Below are positions 15,228 to 22,415 of a DNA stretch of 23,188 nt, one piece after another (position 1 is the stretch's first letter; each line of letters begins with the position of its first letter). The stretch spans positions 1 through 23,188 of IMG/VR virus record IMGVR_UViG_3300038621_000003, one strand, 5' to 3'. The notes below the pieces were generated by a model. The model worked only from the letters and a program-made list of their open reading frames with translations, was not told the origin of the DNA and ran no database searches. Source of the stretch: a virus. A program made the translations under genes and the position numbers.

Positions 15228-15710
15228 TTAGTCCACGACGTACTGGAACTGGACGTTCACGTTGCCGGAACCGGTAGCCCCGCTGGAGGTCAGTAGGACC
15301 TCGATCTGCGCCGGGGCGTTGCCGGCCTTCGAGTAGCCGAGCAGTTCCCAGAGCGGCTTCGGGGCATCGGTAGCGTAGGTGAAGCCGGCGGCGGTGCCGT
15401 CCGAAACGACCTCGTTCTGATCGGGGCTGGACAGGTCCATGCCGTCCACGAGGCCGTCCGCGTCGTTGGCATCACCGATGTCCTCATCGTCCATGCCGCC
15501 GACACCAGTGGTCGCCACGTTGATCTCGATGATCCGGGCGTTACGCGGGAGCCACGTCAGCCGGACCACCTCTCCACTACCCGGATTGCCGCTAGAGGCG
15601 CTGAACGTGGCCAGCGCAGTCCGAACACGGCCCCCGAGCGAAGCGGCGTCCACCTTGCCCCGAATGGGGTTGGCGAACTCCTGGTACTGGGTGCTTTCGA
15701 CATCAGCCAT
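15228..15710 (-). CDS. Candidate capsid decoration / head structural protein
   Basis: 160 residues, beta-rich and free of cysteine, with no membrane segment. It begins QYQEFANPIRGKVDAASLGGRVRT, then EVVRLTWLPRNARIIEINVAT, and ends in a strand-rich stretch (IEVLLTSSGATGSGNVNVQF). The central part is acidic (GGMDDEDIGDANDADGLVD), possibly a flexible or calcium-binding loop. It lies immediately after the major capsid gene, sharing its ribosome site with the capsid stop (TAAGGAGG), and before the terminator, so it would be made at capsid-like levels. Those facts support a decoration or other abundant head protein; no named family is recognised. Confidence 0.75.
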   Translation of the reverse strand: MADVESTQYQEFANPIRGKVDAASLGGRVRTALATFSASSGNPGSGEVVRLTWLPRNARIIEINVATTGVGGMDDEDIGDANDADGLVDGMDLSSPDQNEVVSDGTAAGFTYATDAPKPLWELLGYSKAGNAPAQIEVLLTSSGATGSGNVNVQFQYVVD

Positions 15711-15724
15711 AGCTCAGGTCCTCC

Positions 15725-16630
15725 TTACGACTTCGGGCTGCACTTGATCTCGACCACCTTCTCCTCCTCAAGGCGGGTCGCGCCCATCGAGGTGGAGTAG
15801 TAGATGTAGGTCGAGTACCGCTTGTCGGGCCGCTCGCTGATGCGGGCGGTCGGAGCCTGAGCCTCGGCCATGCCCATGCCGCTGCGGACGTAGACCGGAA
15901 CCCGGACATCCTGGCCATCCGTCTGGAGAAGCTCGGTGTGGACGAAGTTGAAGCCCATGTAGGTGTTCACTTCGCCGTTCACGAGCGCCCGGACGGTGTT
16001 GTAGTCCGAGCTACGGATTTGGTCGATGCCCAGGAGGTCCTCGGTCTGGTCCGACTTCACGACGATGGTCGGCGTCTCAGCCTCCAGATCGACGTTGTTC
16101 TGCCGCAGCAGACCACGGGCCTGGGTCAGCTTCTCGACGTTCAGCCCCTGGTTGCCGGAGCCGCCGCTGTTGCTGGCACCCGTGCCAACGCTCGCAGGGA
16201 TGCTCTGGCTGGACGGGAAGGACTGAGTGGAGTTGCCCTCCTTGCCGACGACCGCATCCGAGAAGTAGTTCTCGATGATGATCTCATCGACCTCACGACC
16301 GATGGCCCAAGCCGCGTTCTGGCTGTAGGCGCTCTGCGGGTCGATCAGGGTCTTGAGACGGTCGAAGTCGTCGATCAGGTCGCCCCACTCGATGTCGATC
16401 AGCGAGACGCGCCGACGCTCATGCGGGGTGTCCACCTGCGGGCTGTCAGCGTGCCGCGTGGTCACGCGCTGAGCCTCCGTGGGACCGATCTGGTCCATGA
16501 AGGCGACTTCGCCAGTGACGTTCGGCTCCTGCATCACGGTGTCCCGCAGCTTCGACCCGCGCTGCTGCGAGAGCATCATGATGTTGTCACCGAACTGCTT
16601 GACGAACGCAGTGCTAATCTGGTCGCTCAT
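15725..16630 (-). CDS. Major capsid protein
   Basis: 301 residues, within the usual range for podoviral HK97-fold capsid proteins. Recognisable features are QQRGSKLRDTV at about 22-32, GEVAFMDQIGPTEAQRVTTR at 40-59, a DIEWGDLIDDFDRLKTLIDP segment at about 79-98, ALVNGEVNTYMGFNFVHTE, and a C-terminal IYYSTSMGATRLEEEKVVEI. This pattern is common to phage capsids encoded after a scaffold gene. AGGAG is 10 nt from the ATG. It is preceded by a 175-nt structured leader, unusual in this tightly packed block, and followed by a terminator. That suggests the capsid and decoration mRNA is separately initiated, processed or stabilised. Confidence 0.92.
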   Translation of the reverse strand: MSDQISTAFVKQFGDNIMMLSQQRGSKLRDTVMQEPNVTGEVAFMDQIGPTEAQRVTTRHADSPQVDTPHERRRVSLIDIEWGDLIDDFDRLKTLIDPQSAYSQNAAWAIGREVDEIIIENYFSDAVVGKEGNSTQSFPSSQSIPASVGTGASNSGGSGNQGLNVEKLTQARGLLRQNNVDLEAETPTIVVKSDQTEDLLGIDQIRSSDYNTVRALVNGEVNTYMGFNFVHTELLQTDGQDVRVPVYVRSGMGMAEAQAPTARISERPDKRYSTYIYYSTSMGATRLEEEKVVEIKCSPKS

Positions 16631-16658
16631 CGCAGTCTATCTCCTCTGCTCGGTTGAC

Positions 16659-16680
16659 TATCCAGGGATCGTCCCTGGAT
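16659..16680 (-). repeat. 22-bp hairpin repeat, copy 2 (capsid leader)
   Basis: Perfect inverted repeat TCCAGGGA-TCG-TCCCTGGA, extended by one more A-T pair (16660/16680). It is the near-identical partner of 709-730. It lies 29 nt upstream of the capsid start codon on the late strand. Confidence 0.75.
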
Positions 16681-16774
16681 GGCTCTCTCCAGCGTTCTCC
16701 CTGCGTGGCGCGGGGCGCTGCGTGCAGGACGGGGCCGCGATGCGGTTGTCCCTGTCTACTGGAGAGGTGAGGGC

Positions 16775-16798
16775 GCGGGGGTTGGTGTCAACCCCCGC
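16775..16798 (-). promoter_or_regulatory. 10-bp hairpin just after the scaffold gene
   Basis: GCGGGGGTTG (16775-16784) and CAACCCCCGC (16789-16798) with a 4-nt loop lie 7 nt after the scaffold stop. On the minus strand it is followed by GCCCTCACC, not a U-tract, so it is not a classical terminator. It may be an RNA-processing or mRNA-end-protecting structure. Confidence 0.6.
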
Positions 16799-16805
16799 AC
16801 TTGAT

Positions 16806-17699
16806 TTACTGATCCGGGTACGCGTCCCGGTACAGCGCGTTCATCTTCTGGACGGCCTCATCGTGGCCCTCGGCCCGGCTGTCCAGGTACTTCTGCATGA
16901 AGGCGCCATCCTGACGAAGCTCCGCGATCTGGCTCGCGGCCTCATCCGGGGTACGCCCGAACTGGCCCTTCGCGGAACCGCCAATGGTGTCCTCGGAGAG
17001 TTGCTTGCCCATCTCCGCGAACGCCTTCACGACGGCGGGGTGGTTCCCGAGGCCGGTCTGGTCCAGCACCTGCTTGAGTTCGTCCCCGCCGAACTGCTCG
17101 ACCGCCGTCTTAGCGGCCTGCATCCGCTCGTTGTACGAGTTGCCGAACTCCTTGCGAAGCTGCGCCTCGGAGTTATCGCGGAACTCCTGGGCTCGCTCCT
17201 GCATCTGCTGGACTTCCTTCTCGCCCACGCCCTCGACGTACCAGGAGTAGAGGGCCTTCACCTGCTCGTTCGAGAGGCCAAGCTCGTGAGCCTTCTGCTT
17301 GAACTCCTCGGTGAACTCCTCGTTCGGCTGGAACTGCGCGTCCTCAGCGAGGTTCGGCAGTTCGTACTTCGAGGGGTCCTCCGGGAGCGTGCCCTGGTTG
17401 TCGTTCGCCCCGAGCTTCTTCTCAAGCTCGGTGTAGCTCTTGGCGAGGTCGTCCAGGGACTTGAACTTCTGGAGGCTCTCGGACTGGGCGAGGTCGCCGT
17501 CGCTGAGATGGTCGATGATCGTGCCAGTCTGGGTGCTGCCTCCCGTGGCGGCGGTGCTGCCCGGCTCACCGCCACCGCTGTCTCCAGCGCCAGCGTCACC
17601 GGAGCCGTCACCGCCACCATCGTCCGCAGTAGCCGCGCCGCCTTCACCGGCAGGGGCCATCGGGATGGAGGTTGTGGCTAGAAGCTCTCGGATGGTCAT
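16806..17699 (-). CDS. Capsid scaffold / assembly protein
   Basis: 297 residues, close to T7 gp9 (about 307). Residues 15-60 are disordered and rich in Gly, Asp, Ser and Thr. From about 80 to 260 the protein is acidic and helical (FKSLDDLAKSYTELEKKLG, EFTEEFKQKAHELGLSNEQV, MQERAQEFRDNSEAQLRKEFG), a profile shared by podoviral scaffold proteins that template the shell and are then lost. No protease motif seen. It sits directly upstream of the capsid gene. The C-terminal codons of the preceding gene (GAAGGAGAGGAG) serve as its ribosome site, so translation is coupled. The long acidic disordered N-terminus is the main variation from family. Confidence 0.88.
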   Translation of the reverse strand: MTIRELLATTSIPMAPAGEGGAATADDGGGDGSGDAGAGDSGGGEPGSTAATGGSTQTGTIIDHLSDGDLAQSESLQKFKSLDDLAKSYTELEKKLGANDNQGTLPEDPSKYELPNLAEDAQFQPNEEFTEEFKQKAHELGLSNEQVKALYSWYVEGVGEKEVQQMQERAQEFRDNSEAQLRKEFGNSYNERMQAAKTAVEQFGGDELKQVLDQTGLGNHPAVVKAFAEMGKQLSEDTIGGSAKGQFGRTPDEAASQIAELRQDGAFMQKYLDSRAEGHDEAVQKMNALYRDAYPDQ

Positions 17700-17702
17700 C
17701 GT

Positions 17703-17975
17703 TTACTCCTCTCCTTCGAGTTCCGCATGAGCCTGCCGGACCTTCTTCTGGAACTCGGCAAGGCTGATCTGCGTGTGGGTCAGGATGTAGGAGATGACGC
17801 TCCGCTGACCCTCACGGAACGCCATCTTGCGACCAGACGTGTCCTCGCTCTCATCGAACGAGGGCGTCTGGAAGCGAGTGAACTGGCAGAGGTCCTCAAG
17901 GACGCGCTTCCCGGCGTCCGAGTTGAACGCGTACTTGTAGTCCTCGACCAGTTGTTCGCGGTGGTTACTGCTCAT
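17703..17975 (-). CDS. Bbp19-like small virion-module protein
   Basis: 90 residues. The pattern YKYAFNSDAGKRVLEDLCQF at about 13-32, then MAFREGQRSVISYILTHTQI at 51-70, matches the Bbp19 family of small phage proteins (a Bordetella phage BPP-1 protein found near portal genes in podoviruses). Function is poorly known; association with the virion or its assembly is inferred from conserved location. Its start lies inside the end of the portal gene (11-nt overlap), with only a weak AGGA site, suggesting synthesis by translational coupling. Its last four codons form the ribosome site of the scaffold gene. No membrane segment or catalytic motif. Confidence 0.83.
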   Translation of the reverse strand: MSSNHREQLVEDYKYAFNSDAGKRVLEDLCQFTRFQTPSFDESEDTSGRKMAFREGQRSVISYILTHTQISLAEFQKKVRQAHAELEGEE

Positions 17976-19611
17976 TGTTCCTACTCGTCACGCTTGCCAG
18001 GGTTTCCGAACTCTGGGCCAGAGCGTTGATGCCCGGACCCGCCTCCTTGAGCAGGGTCGCAAGCTGCTGCTGTTGCTCAGCCTGCGTGGACTGCTGACGG
18101 ATTTGCTGCACCTGCTCGGGGTCCGTCAAGACCTCCGGCGGCACGTTGTTCAGTTCCGCCAGCATACGGATCGCCTTGTCCACGTCGATGTTCGACGCGG
18201 CCTGCGGGTCCACGTTGATCATTGGGATCACCTGCTGGAGCCACGCCAGGATGTTGTCCGCGTCGGTCTGCTGCGCGGCGGTCGCGGCCTGGGAGACGAA
18301 CTCGACGTTCATGTTCGCGCCCTGCACCTGCGACGGCGGCTCCGGCAGCATGTTGTTCTTGAGCATCAGCGAGAACACGCGGTCGATCAGCGGCCCCAGG
18401 AACTCATTCTGGAGACGGCTGACCACCGGGCTCAGCGCCCGCAGCGCCTGCTGCTGACGCGCGGCCACCTCGGTCGCCTTGAGCGGCGAGGAGTTCCCGC
18501 GCTGCATGATGCCGACCAGGGCGTTCACGAAGAACGCCTCGGCCACGACCTGCTGCCGGGCCTCGATCATATCCTGGCCGATGTCCACGCGGCCACCCGA
18601 GGTGATCGGGGCGAACGCTTGGTTCGGGTCCTGGCCGGTGCGGATGTAGTTCAGCCCGCCGGGCATCATGCGGACGGGGTGCAGGAACCCGTCGTCCGGC
18701 ACCGCCAGTGGTGGATCGACCACCTTCTGCGCGGACTTGATCACCGTCTTGCTCATCTCCTGGAGCATACGGATGTCCGGCAGCACCTCCATCGCCGGGC
18801 TACGCCCGTACGTCTCCCCGGTGACCTTGGCCCACCGAGGCACGATGAAGGGGAAGCTGTCGAAGCCGCTGAACTGCATCTTCGGCTTCTCGGCCTCGTT
18901 CAGGAAGTGGATCGAGGCCCACGGCTTGTTGGTGTTCAGCTTGTGCTTGGTCGCGTCGAACGCGTCGTTCGGCAGGACCGCCTGGATGTACTCGTGTTCC
19001 TTCTGGAGTTCGAGCCGGTCAAGCTCGCGAGAGAGCGCCTTGGACTGGCGGACGGCCTCGGCGCCGAACCGCTCAGCGGCCTGCCGGTTGGTCAGCTTGT
19101 ACTTGCGGAAGTAGGTGTCGATCTTCCCGCGCTCGTTCTCCTGGATGTACGCCTCCGGCAGCGGACGGCTCATGAACCGGATGTCGCCGTCCCGGTCGTC
19201 GATGAACATCGACATCGTGCCGAACGCAACGATGTCCAGGAAGCCCTCGTGCGTGGTCGGGAAGAAGTTCGCGTCCGGCTCGTTGAACTTCTGGAGCATC
19301 AGGTCGCGGACCTCACCGAGCCACAGCGAGGTTTCGCGGTCCTCGTCCAGGCCGGGCACACGAAGCTGGAACCACTTCGTCTGCGGGTTGACCATGAACT
19401 GCTGGAGCCCGGCAGCAAGCAGACCAGCGGACTTCTGCGCCGTGCTGTCGAAGATGCGGTTCTGGCGCTCAGTCCCGCGCGACCTCTGCACAGTGAAATC
19501 GCGCCGGGGCAGGACGAGTTCGGCCACGTCTTGCCACAGCGCCTCCCAGTTCCGGCGGTCTGCTTCCGCGCCCTCGAACAGCTTGAGAGCCGGGTCCTTT
19601 TGCTGTGCCAT
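17965..19611 (-). CDS. Portal / head-to-tail connector protein
   Basis: 548 residues, near T7 gp8 (536). It carries the connector-family N-terminal pattern WEALWQDVAELVLPRRDF at about 22-39, RQNRIFDSTAQKSAGLLAAG at 49-68 and NPQTKWFQLRV at 75-85. FGTMSMFIDD and VPRWAKVTGETYGRSPAMEV follow further in, and a Gln-rich helical C-terminus (QIRQQSTQAEQQQQLATLLK) suits a barrel or crown region. It forms the ring for DNA packaging and ejection and contacts the large terminase. GAGGAGG precedes the ATG, with a large hairpin only 2 nt further upstream. The gene overlaps the next by 11 nt. Confidence 0.94.
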   Translation of the reverse strand: MAQQKDPALKLFEGAEADRRNWEALWQDVAELVLPRRDFTVQRSRGTERQNRIFDSTAQKSAGLLAAGLQQFMVNPQTKWFQLRVPGLDEDRETSLWLGEVRDLMLQKFNEPDANFFPTTHEGFLDIVAFGTMSMFIDDRDGDIRFMSRPLPEAYIQENERGKIDTYFRKYKLTNRQAAERFGAEAVRQSKALSRELDRLELQKEHEYIQAVLPNDAFDATKHKLNTNKPWASIHFLNEAEKPKMQFSGFDSFPFIVPRWAKVTGETYGRSPAMEVLPDIRMLQEMSKTVIKSAQKVVDPPLAVPDDGFLHPVRMMPGGLNYIRTGQDPNQAFAPITSGGRVDIGQDMIEARQQVVAEAFFVNALVGIMQRGNSSPLKATEVAARQQQALRALSPVVSRLQNEFLGPLIDRVFSLMLKNNMLPEPPSQVQGANMNVEFVSQAATAAQQTDADNILAWLQQVIPMINVDPQAASNIDVDKAIRMLAELNNVPPEVLTDPEQVQQIRQQSTQAEQQQQLATLLKEAGPGINALAQSSETLASVTSRNNEQ

Positions 19612-19624
19612 CTGTCCTCCTCGT

Positions 19625-19681
19625 TTAGCTGCGGTGCGGGCCGGTGATCCTGGGCGCGGCTCTCACCGGACCCGCAGCTAA
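19625..19681 (-). promoter_or_regulatory. Large two-tier hairpin directly before the portal ribosome site
   Basis: Outer 10-bp stem TTAGCTGCGG (19625-19634) / CCGCAGCTAA (19672-19681), asymmetric internal loop, inner 7-bp stem CCGGTGA (19641-19647) / TCACCGG (19663-19669), 15-nt loop. No U-tract on either side. It ends 2 nt before the portal ribosome site region on late-strand RNA. The 151-bp gap 19612-19762 also holds a small hairpin (AGGGC-AAC-GCCCT, 19714-19726); no open frame or promoter consensus was recognised in it. Confidence 0.7.
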
Positions 19682-19762
19682 TCGGTCATTGGTCCTGGCC
19701 TTGTGGGGTCAGGAGGGCAACGCCCTATGCCCTGCGTCGGTTCGCCGTGTGCGCCCCAGGCG

Positions 19763-19945
19763 TTACCCGCGTGCAGCCTTCGCGCCCTTGTCCGTGAGCT
19801 TGAGCCCGTCGCCGTCCTGCTTGACCATGCCCTGGTCCTTGAGGATGGCGATGGCGTCGCCCTCGCTCTTAACGTCGTCGTTGTCGCGCATCACCCTGCG
19901 CTTGAGCTTCTTCACGAGATCGCCGCCGTCCTTGTTGCTGGCCAT
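19763..19945 (-). CDS. Small unknown protein
   Basis: 60 residues starting MASNKDGGDLVKKLKRRVM; charged and soluble. I chose the ATG at 19945 over an upstream in-frame start near 20035 because GGAGG lies 6 nt before it and the upstream stretch looks unlike the rest. The C-terminal part (DAIAILKDQGMVKQDGDGL, then KLTDKGAKAAR) faintly resembles the wing region of winged-helix proteins, but this is too short to name. It is encoded before the gap and hairpin that precede the portal gene. Role unknown. Confidence 0.7.
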   Translation of the reverse strand: MASNKDGGDLVKKLKRRVMRDNDDVKSEGDAIAILKDQGMVKQDGDGLKLTDKGAKAARG

Positions 19946-20078
19946 CGTGTTCCTCCGCTGTGATGTGGGACCGATGCAGGGAGTTGCCAGTGGCGATCTT
20001 CCGCAGAACGCGACGATCCCGCCGCTTCCAGTCAAAGGGCGGGACCGTCCTGGTCGGTCGATGCTGCACTCGATCCAT
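19869..20078 (-). CDS. Possible small Arg-rich protein overlapping the next gene
   Basis: 69 residues, MDRVQHRPTRTVPPFDWKRR then DRRVLRKIATGNSLHRSHIT, with an Arg/Gln-rich tail that overlaps the start of the 19763-19945 gene in another frame. In favour: a textbook AGGAGG lies 5 nt before ATG, inside the last codons of the preceding gene, whose TAA ends one base before this start, and without it 134 bp would be empty. Against: it is short, its third codon positions are less GC-biased than its neighbours', and the last third reads as a shadow of the overlapping gene. No family recognised. Confidence 0.45.
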   Translation of the reverse strand: MDRVQHRPTRTVPPFDWKRRDRRVLRKIATGNSLHRSHITAEEHDGQQQGRRRSREEAQAQGDARQRRR

Positions 20079-20079
20079 T

Positions 20080-20325
20080 TTAGCCTCCTAGCAGAGTGCC
20101 GCGTTCGCCAGCACCCTTCTTGCGCCCGGTGCGCCCAAGCGGCTGCGGACCATCATCATCGCCGCGCTCGGTCAGCACGGTGCCGCCGCGACCCTTACGA
20201 CGGGCGTCGCGACGGCGCTGCTCCTCGCCGGCCTTCTGGGTCTGCTGGTCCTTCTTTTTGGGCGGCTCCGGGTCCGGCTGAACAGGAGGCGGTTCAGGTG
20301 GATCAGGCGAACTGAACAGACCCAT
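20080..20325 (-). CDS. Small Pro/Arg-rich protein with TLLGG C-terminus
   Basis: 81 residues. The N-terminus is proline-rich (PDPPEPPPVQPDPEPPKKK), the middle basic (EEQRRRDARRKGRGG), and the C-terminus runs GGTVLTERGDDDGPQPLG to RGTLLGG. The C-terminal pattern GGT-x-LT ... GR ... TLLGG is shared with the gene just upstream, so the two are probably relatives. Similar short GT-x-LT ... LLG tails occur in small proteins encoded near the terminase and portal of other phages, with no firm function known to me. Likely a minor structural or assembly protein. No membrane segment. Confidence 0.75.
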   Translation of the reverse strand: MGLFSSPDPPEPPPVQPDPEPPKKKDQQTQKAGEEQRRRDARRKGRGGTVLTERGDDDGPQPLGRTGRKKGAGERGTLLGG

Positions 20326-20327
20326 TG

Positions 20328-20933
20328 TTACGATCCTCCAAGCAGTGTGGGACGATTGGTGCGGCCACGGAGCTTGCCGGGACCTTCGTCGTCCTCACCG
20401 GTCAGGATGGTGCCACCGCCGCGCGGACGACGCCGGGGGCCGGCTCCTTCGGACTTGCCCTTGCCGCCCTTCTTGCCGTCCGGCTTCTTGCCGCTCGATC
20501 CCTTATTGCCGCCGCCGGCCTTCGGGTTCTCAGTGCGGCCACTTGCCGGCGGTTTCTGGGTGCCTTCGCGAGCGGCCTGGGTGCTATCGCGGCCAGGGTC
20601 GTTACCGCCGGTCGGCTTCGATGGCGTGTCCTTACCGCCGAACGCGCCCGTGGCGTTGTTGTTGCGGCCAGCGCCGCCGCCACCTCGGTCGCTACCGCCG
20701 AAGCCACCGCCGAGGCCGGCACCCTCAGCCGAGGACGCGTCCGCCGCAGCCTGACCGGGGTTCGAGGCCATGTCAGACGCGCGGCCACCGAACGCGGAAC
20801 CGACAACGCCGCTTGGGCCAGTGCCGGAAACGCTCGCAGTGCCTTGGTTTGCGCTAGAACTGGCCGAGCTACCAGCGGAGCCGGCCCCGCCAGCGGCGCC
20901 CATCGGGGCGATCATGAAGATGCGCTTGAGCAT
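20328..20933 (-). CDS. Gly/Ser-rich low-complexity protein with TLLGG C-terminus
   Basis: 201 residues. MLKRIFMIAPMGAAGGAGSA leads into about 130 residues of Gly, Ser, Ala and Asn low complexity, then a basic linker (GNKGSSGKKPDGKKGGKGK) and a C-terminus RGGGTILTGEDDEGP ... RPTLLGGS like that of the 20080-20325 protein. Mostly disordered by composition. The ribosome site AGGAGG overlaps the large terminase stop and is part of a self-complementary AGGAGGACCTCCT. It sits between large terminase and portal, a position where phages often carry small proteins of unknown role. No enzymatic motif. Confidence 0.75.
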   Translation of the reverse strand: MLKRIFMIAPMGAAGGAGSAGSSASSSANQGTASVSGTGPSGVVGSAFGGRASDMASNPGQAAADASSAEGAGLGGGFGGSDRGGGGAGRNNNATGAFGGKDTPSKPTGGNDPGRDSTQAAREGTQKPPASGRTENPKAGGGNKGSSGKKPDGKKGGKGKSEGAGPRRRPRGGGTILTGEDDEGPGKLRGRTNRPTLLGGS

Positions 20934-20945
20934 AGGAGGTCCTCC

Positions 20946-22415
20946 TTATAGCCAACTGCCCTGGCTCGGAAGGTACGATCCCAGAGGGTCCGTATCAACC
21001 GCCTGGGCTGGCTGCTGGAACTTTCTCTTGTACGGCTTGGCCGAGCGAAGCTCCATGAGCCCGTAGTGCATGGCGCTCAGGAGGTCGTCGTTCTCGTCCA
21101 CGACCTGCCCCTCGCGGCGGTGGTATTGGTTCTTCTCGCGGAACCACTCCCGGAGGTTGCGGAACACCTTGAGGCGCCCGTCGCGCATCCGCTGCTCCGC
21201 GAAGCCGATGATCGGCTCACGCGGCTGCGGCCCGCGCTTCTTCGGATCGAGCGCGGCGCTCTCGGGCAGCATGTTCATGCCCTCCTGGCGGAACAGTTCC
21301 GCGAAGGGGCGACCTGTAGCCCCTGGATCGCGCCGAGCCACATCATGTGGCCACGCCACCGGTATCCAGTCGCCGCGCTTGCGGTACGCCTGCACGATGT
21401 CCGCGATCCGCACATCGGGCGACTTCCAGCAGTCGTAGATGTACACGATGTCGCGGTCGGCGTCGTACGCCATCCAGACGAGAGCCGAGGGGTGGTTGAT
21501 GCCCTGGTCGAACCCGCAGATGTGCCGGTAGTGCGGCGGGATGTCGAAGGGCTCGATGGCGATCTGCTCGTCCGGGATCGGGTAGATGAGGCCCTCACCG
21601 AACATCGGAAGCCCCTTCACGCGGGCCTCCTTCATCGCCTCGCTGTACTGGCTCTCGATCTCCCGCTTCTCCTGCTCGGTGTAGTGCGTCGCGTCGTCCA
21701 GCGTCATGTGGACCACGCAGCGCAGGTTCTTGCCGCTGTCGTCGGGCGCCGGCTCCAGGTAGCGCCGGACGACCTCGGTCATGCCGAGCAGCGGCGTGAA
21801 GGTCAGCAGCATCTGGCCCTTGCGTTTGTTCAGGCGCGTGACGGCCTCATCGTACACGTCCGCCGGGGGCTCCTCGTCGCACCAGATGCCGTCGAGCGTC
21901 TCGCCCTGCCACTTCTCGCGGCCCAGTTCGTAGGACTTGAACTTGATCGTGCTGATGCCGCCGGAGACGTGCAGCACCGAGATCGAGTTCACAGCGTCTG
22001 GGGTTCCCCTGGCCATCGACGGCGACCCGGCGAGGCGGTCTGCGGGGATCGTACCGGTGCCCCAGTTGCGCCCGCGCCCGAGGAGGATGCGTTGGGGGTT
22101 ATCGCGCGTGCTGTCCGAGGTGACGCCTGCGACCCACCAGTGGTTGGGCTCCTTGTAACGCACGCCGTTCCACCAAGAGGGATATAGGCCGGTGGCGTGC
22201 ATAGCGACCTCCATGCCCGCCGCAAGCGTCTTGCCGGTCTGGTTACCAGCCATGAGCATACGCTGACGAAACCGCTTGCCCGCATCGTGGAACTCCTTCT
22301 GCTTGGGGGCCGGCTCATACCAGTCCAGTTGGTTGTAGGCCCGGTGCGTCTCCAGGCGTTCGAGAAGCTCGTTGAGTTCAGTCAGCTTCGCCGTATCGTT
22401 CTGCTCGGTACTCAT
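20946..22415 (-). CDS. Large terminase subunit (packaging ATPase-nuclease)
   Basis: 489 residues, full length for the family. ATPase domain: Walker A AGNQTGKT at 56-63, the AMHATGLYPSWWNG motif near 71-84, FKSYELGREKWQGETLDGIW followed by CDEEPP as Walker B with the catalytic Glu at about 181-182, and LTFTPLLGMTEVV as the coupling region. Nuclease domain: GFDQGINHPSALVWM at 301-315 with Asp303 as first metal ligand, AWPHD near 354-358, and ENDDLLSAMHYGL near 441-453 with the last acidic ligands. It drives DNA into the head through the portal and cuts the concatemer. GGAGG is about 5 nt from the ATG, which lies within the end of the small upstream ORF. Confidence 0.97.
   Translation of the reverse strand: MSTEQNDTAKLTELNELLERLETHRAYNQLDWYEPAPKQKEFHDAGKRFRQRMLMAGNQTGKTLAAGMEVAMHATGLYPSWWNGVRYKEPNHWWVAGVTSDSTRDNPQRILLGRGRNWGTGTIPADRLAGSPSMARGTPDAVNSISVLHVSGGISTIKFKSYELGREKWQGETLDGIWCDEEPPADVYDEAVTRLNKRKGQMLLTFTPLLGMTEVVRRYLEPAPDDSGKNLRCVVHMTLDDATHYTEQEKREIESQYSEAMKEARVKGLPMFGEGLIYPIPDEQIAIEPFDIPPHYRHICGFDQGINHPSALVWMAYDADRDIVYIYDCWKSPDVRIADIVQAYRKRGDWIPVAWPHDVARRDPGATGRPFAELFRQEGMNMLPESAALDPKKRGPQPREPIIGFAEQRMRDGRLKVFRNLREWFREKNQYHRREGQVVDENDDLLSAMHYGLMELRSAKPYKRKFQQPAQAVDTDPLGSYLPSQGSWL

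Larger units (their letters stand above)
16631..16805 (-). promoter_or_regulatory. Structured non-coding leader between scaffold and capsid
   Basis: This is the longest internal gap in the minus-strand block. It holds a 10-bp hairpin (16775-16798), a long-range inverted repeat CTCTCCAG (16685-16692) / CTGGAGAG (16759-16766), and the perfect 9-bp-arm hairpin at 16660-16680. No convincing open frame fills it. A TTGACA (minus strand) lies in the first hairpin but has no -10 partner at suitable spacing. In T7 the capsid gene has its own strong promoter at this spot, so a phage-specific promoter or RNA-processing element is plausible but not shown. Confidence 0.55.

Noticed and set aside
16775-16798. 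TTGACA in the capsid leader as a standard bacterial promoter
   Set aside because: No recognisable -10 hexamer occurs 15-19 nt downstream, and the TTGACA is buried in a hairpin stem.
20430-20930. GC-skewed low-complexity stretch as a possible origin or recombination site
   Set aside because: It is explained by Gly/Ser/Ala codons of the 20328-20933 gene, and no iterated non-coding repeats are visible.
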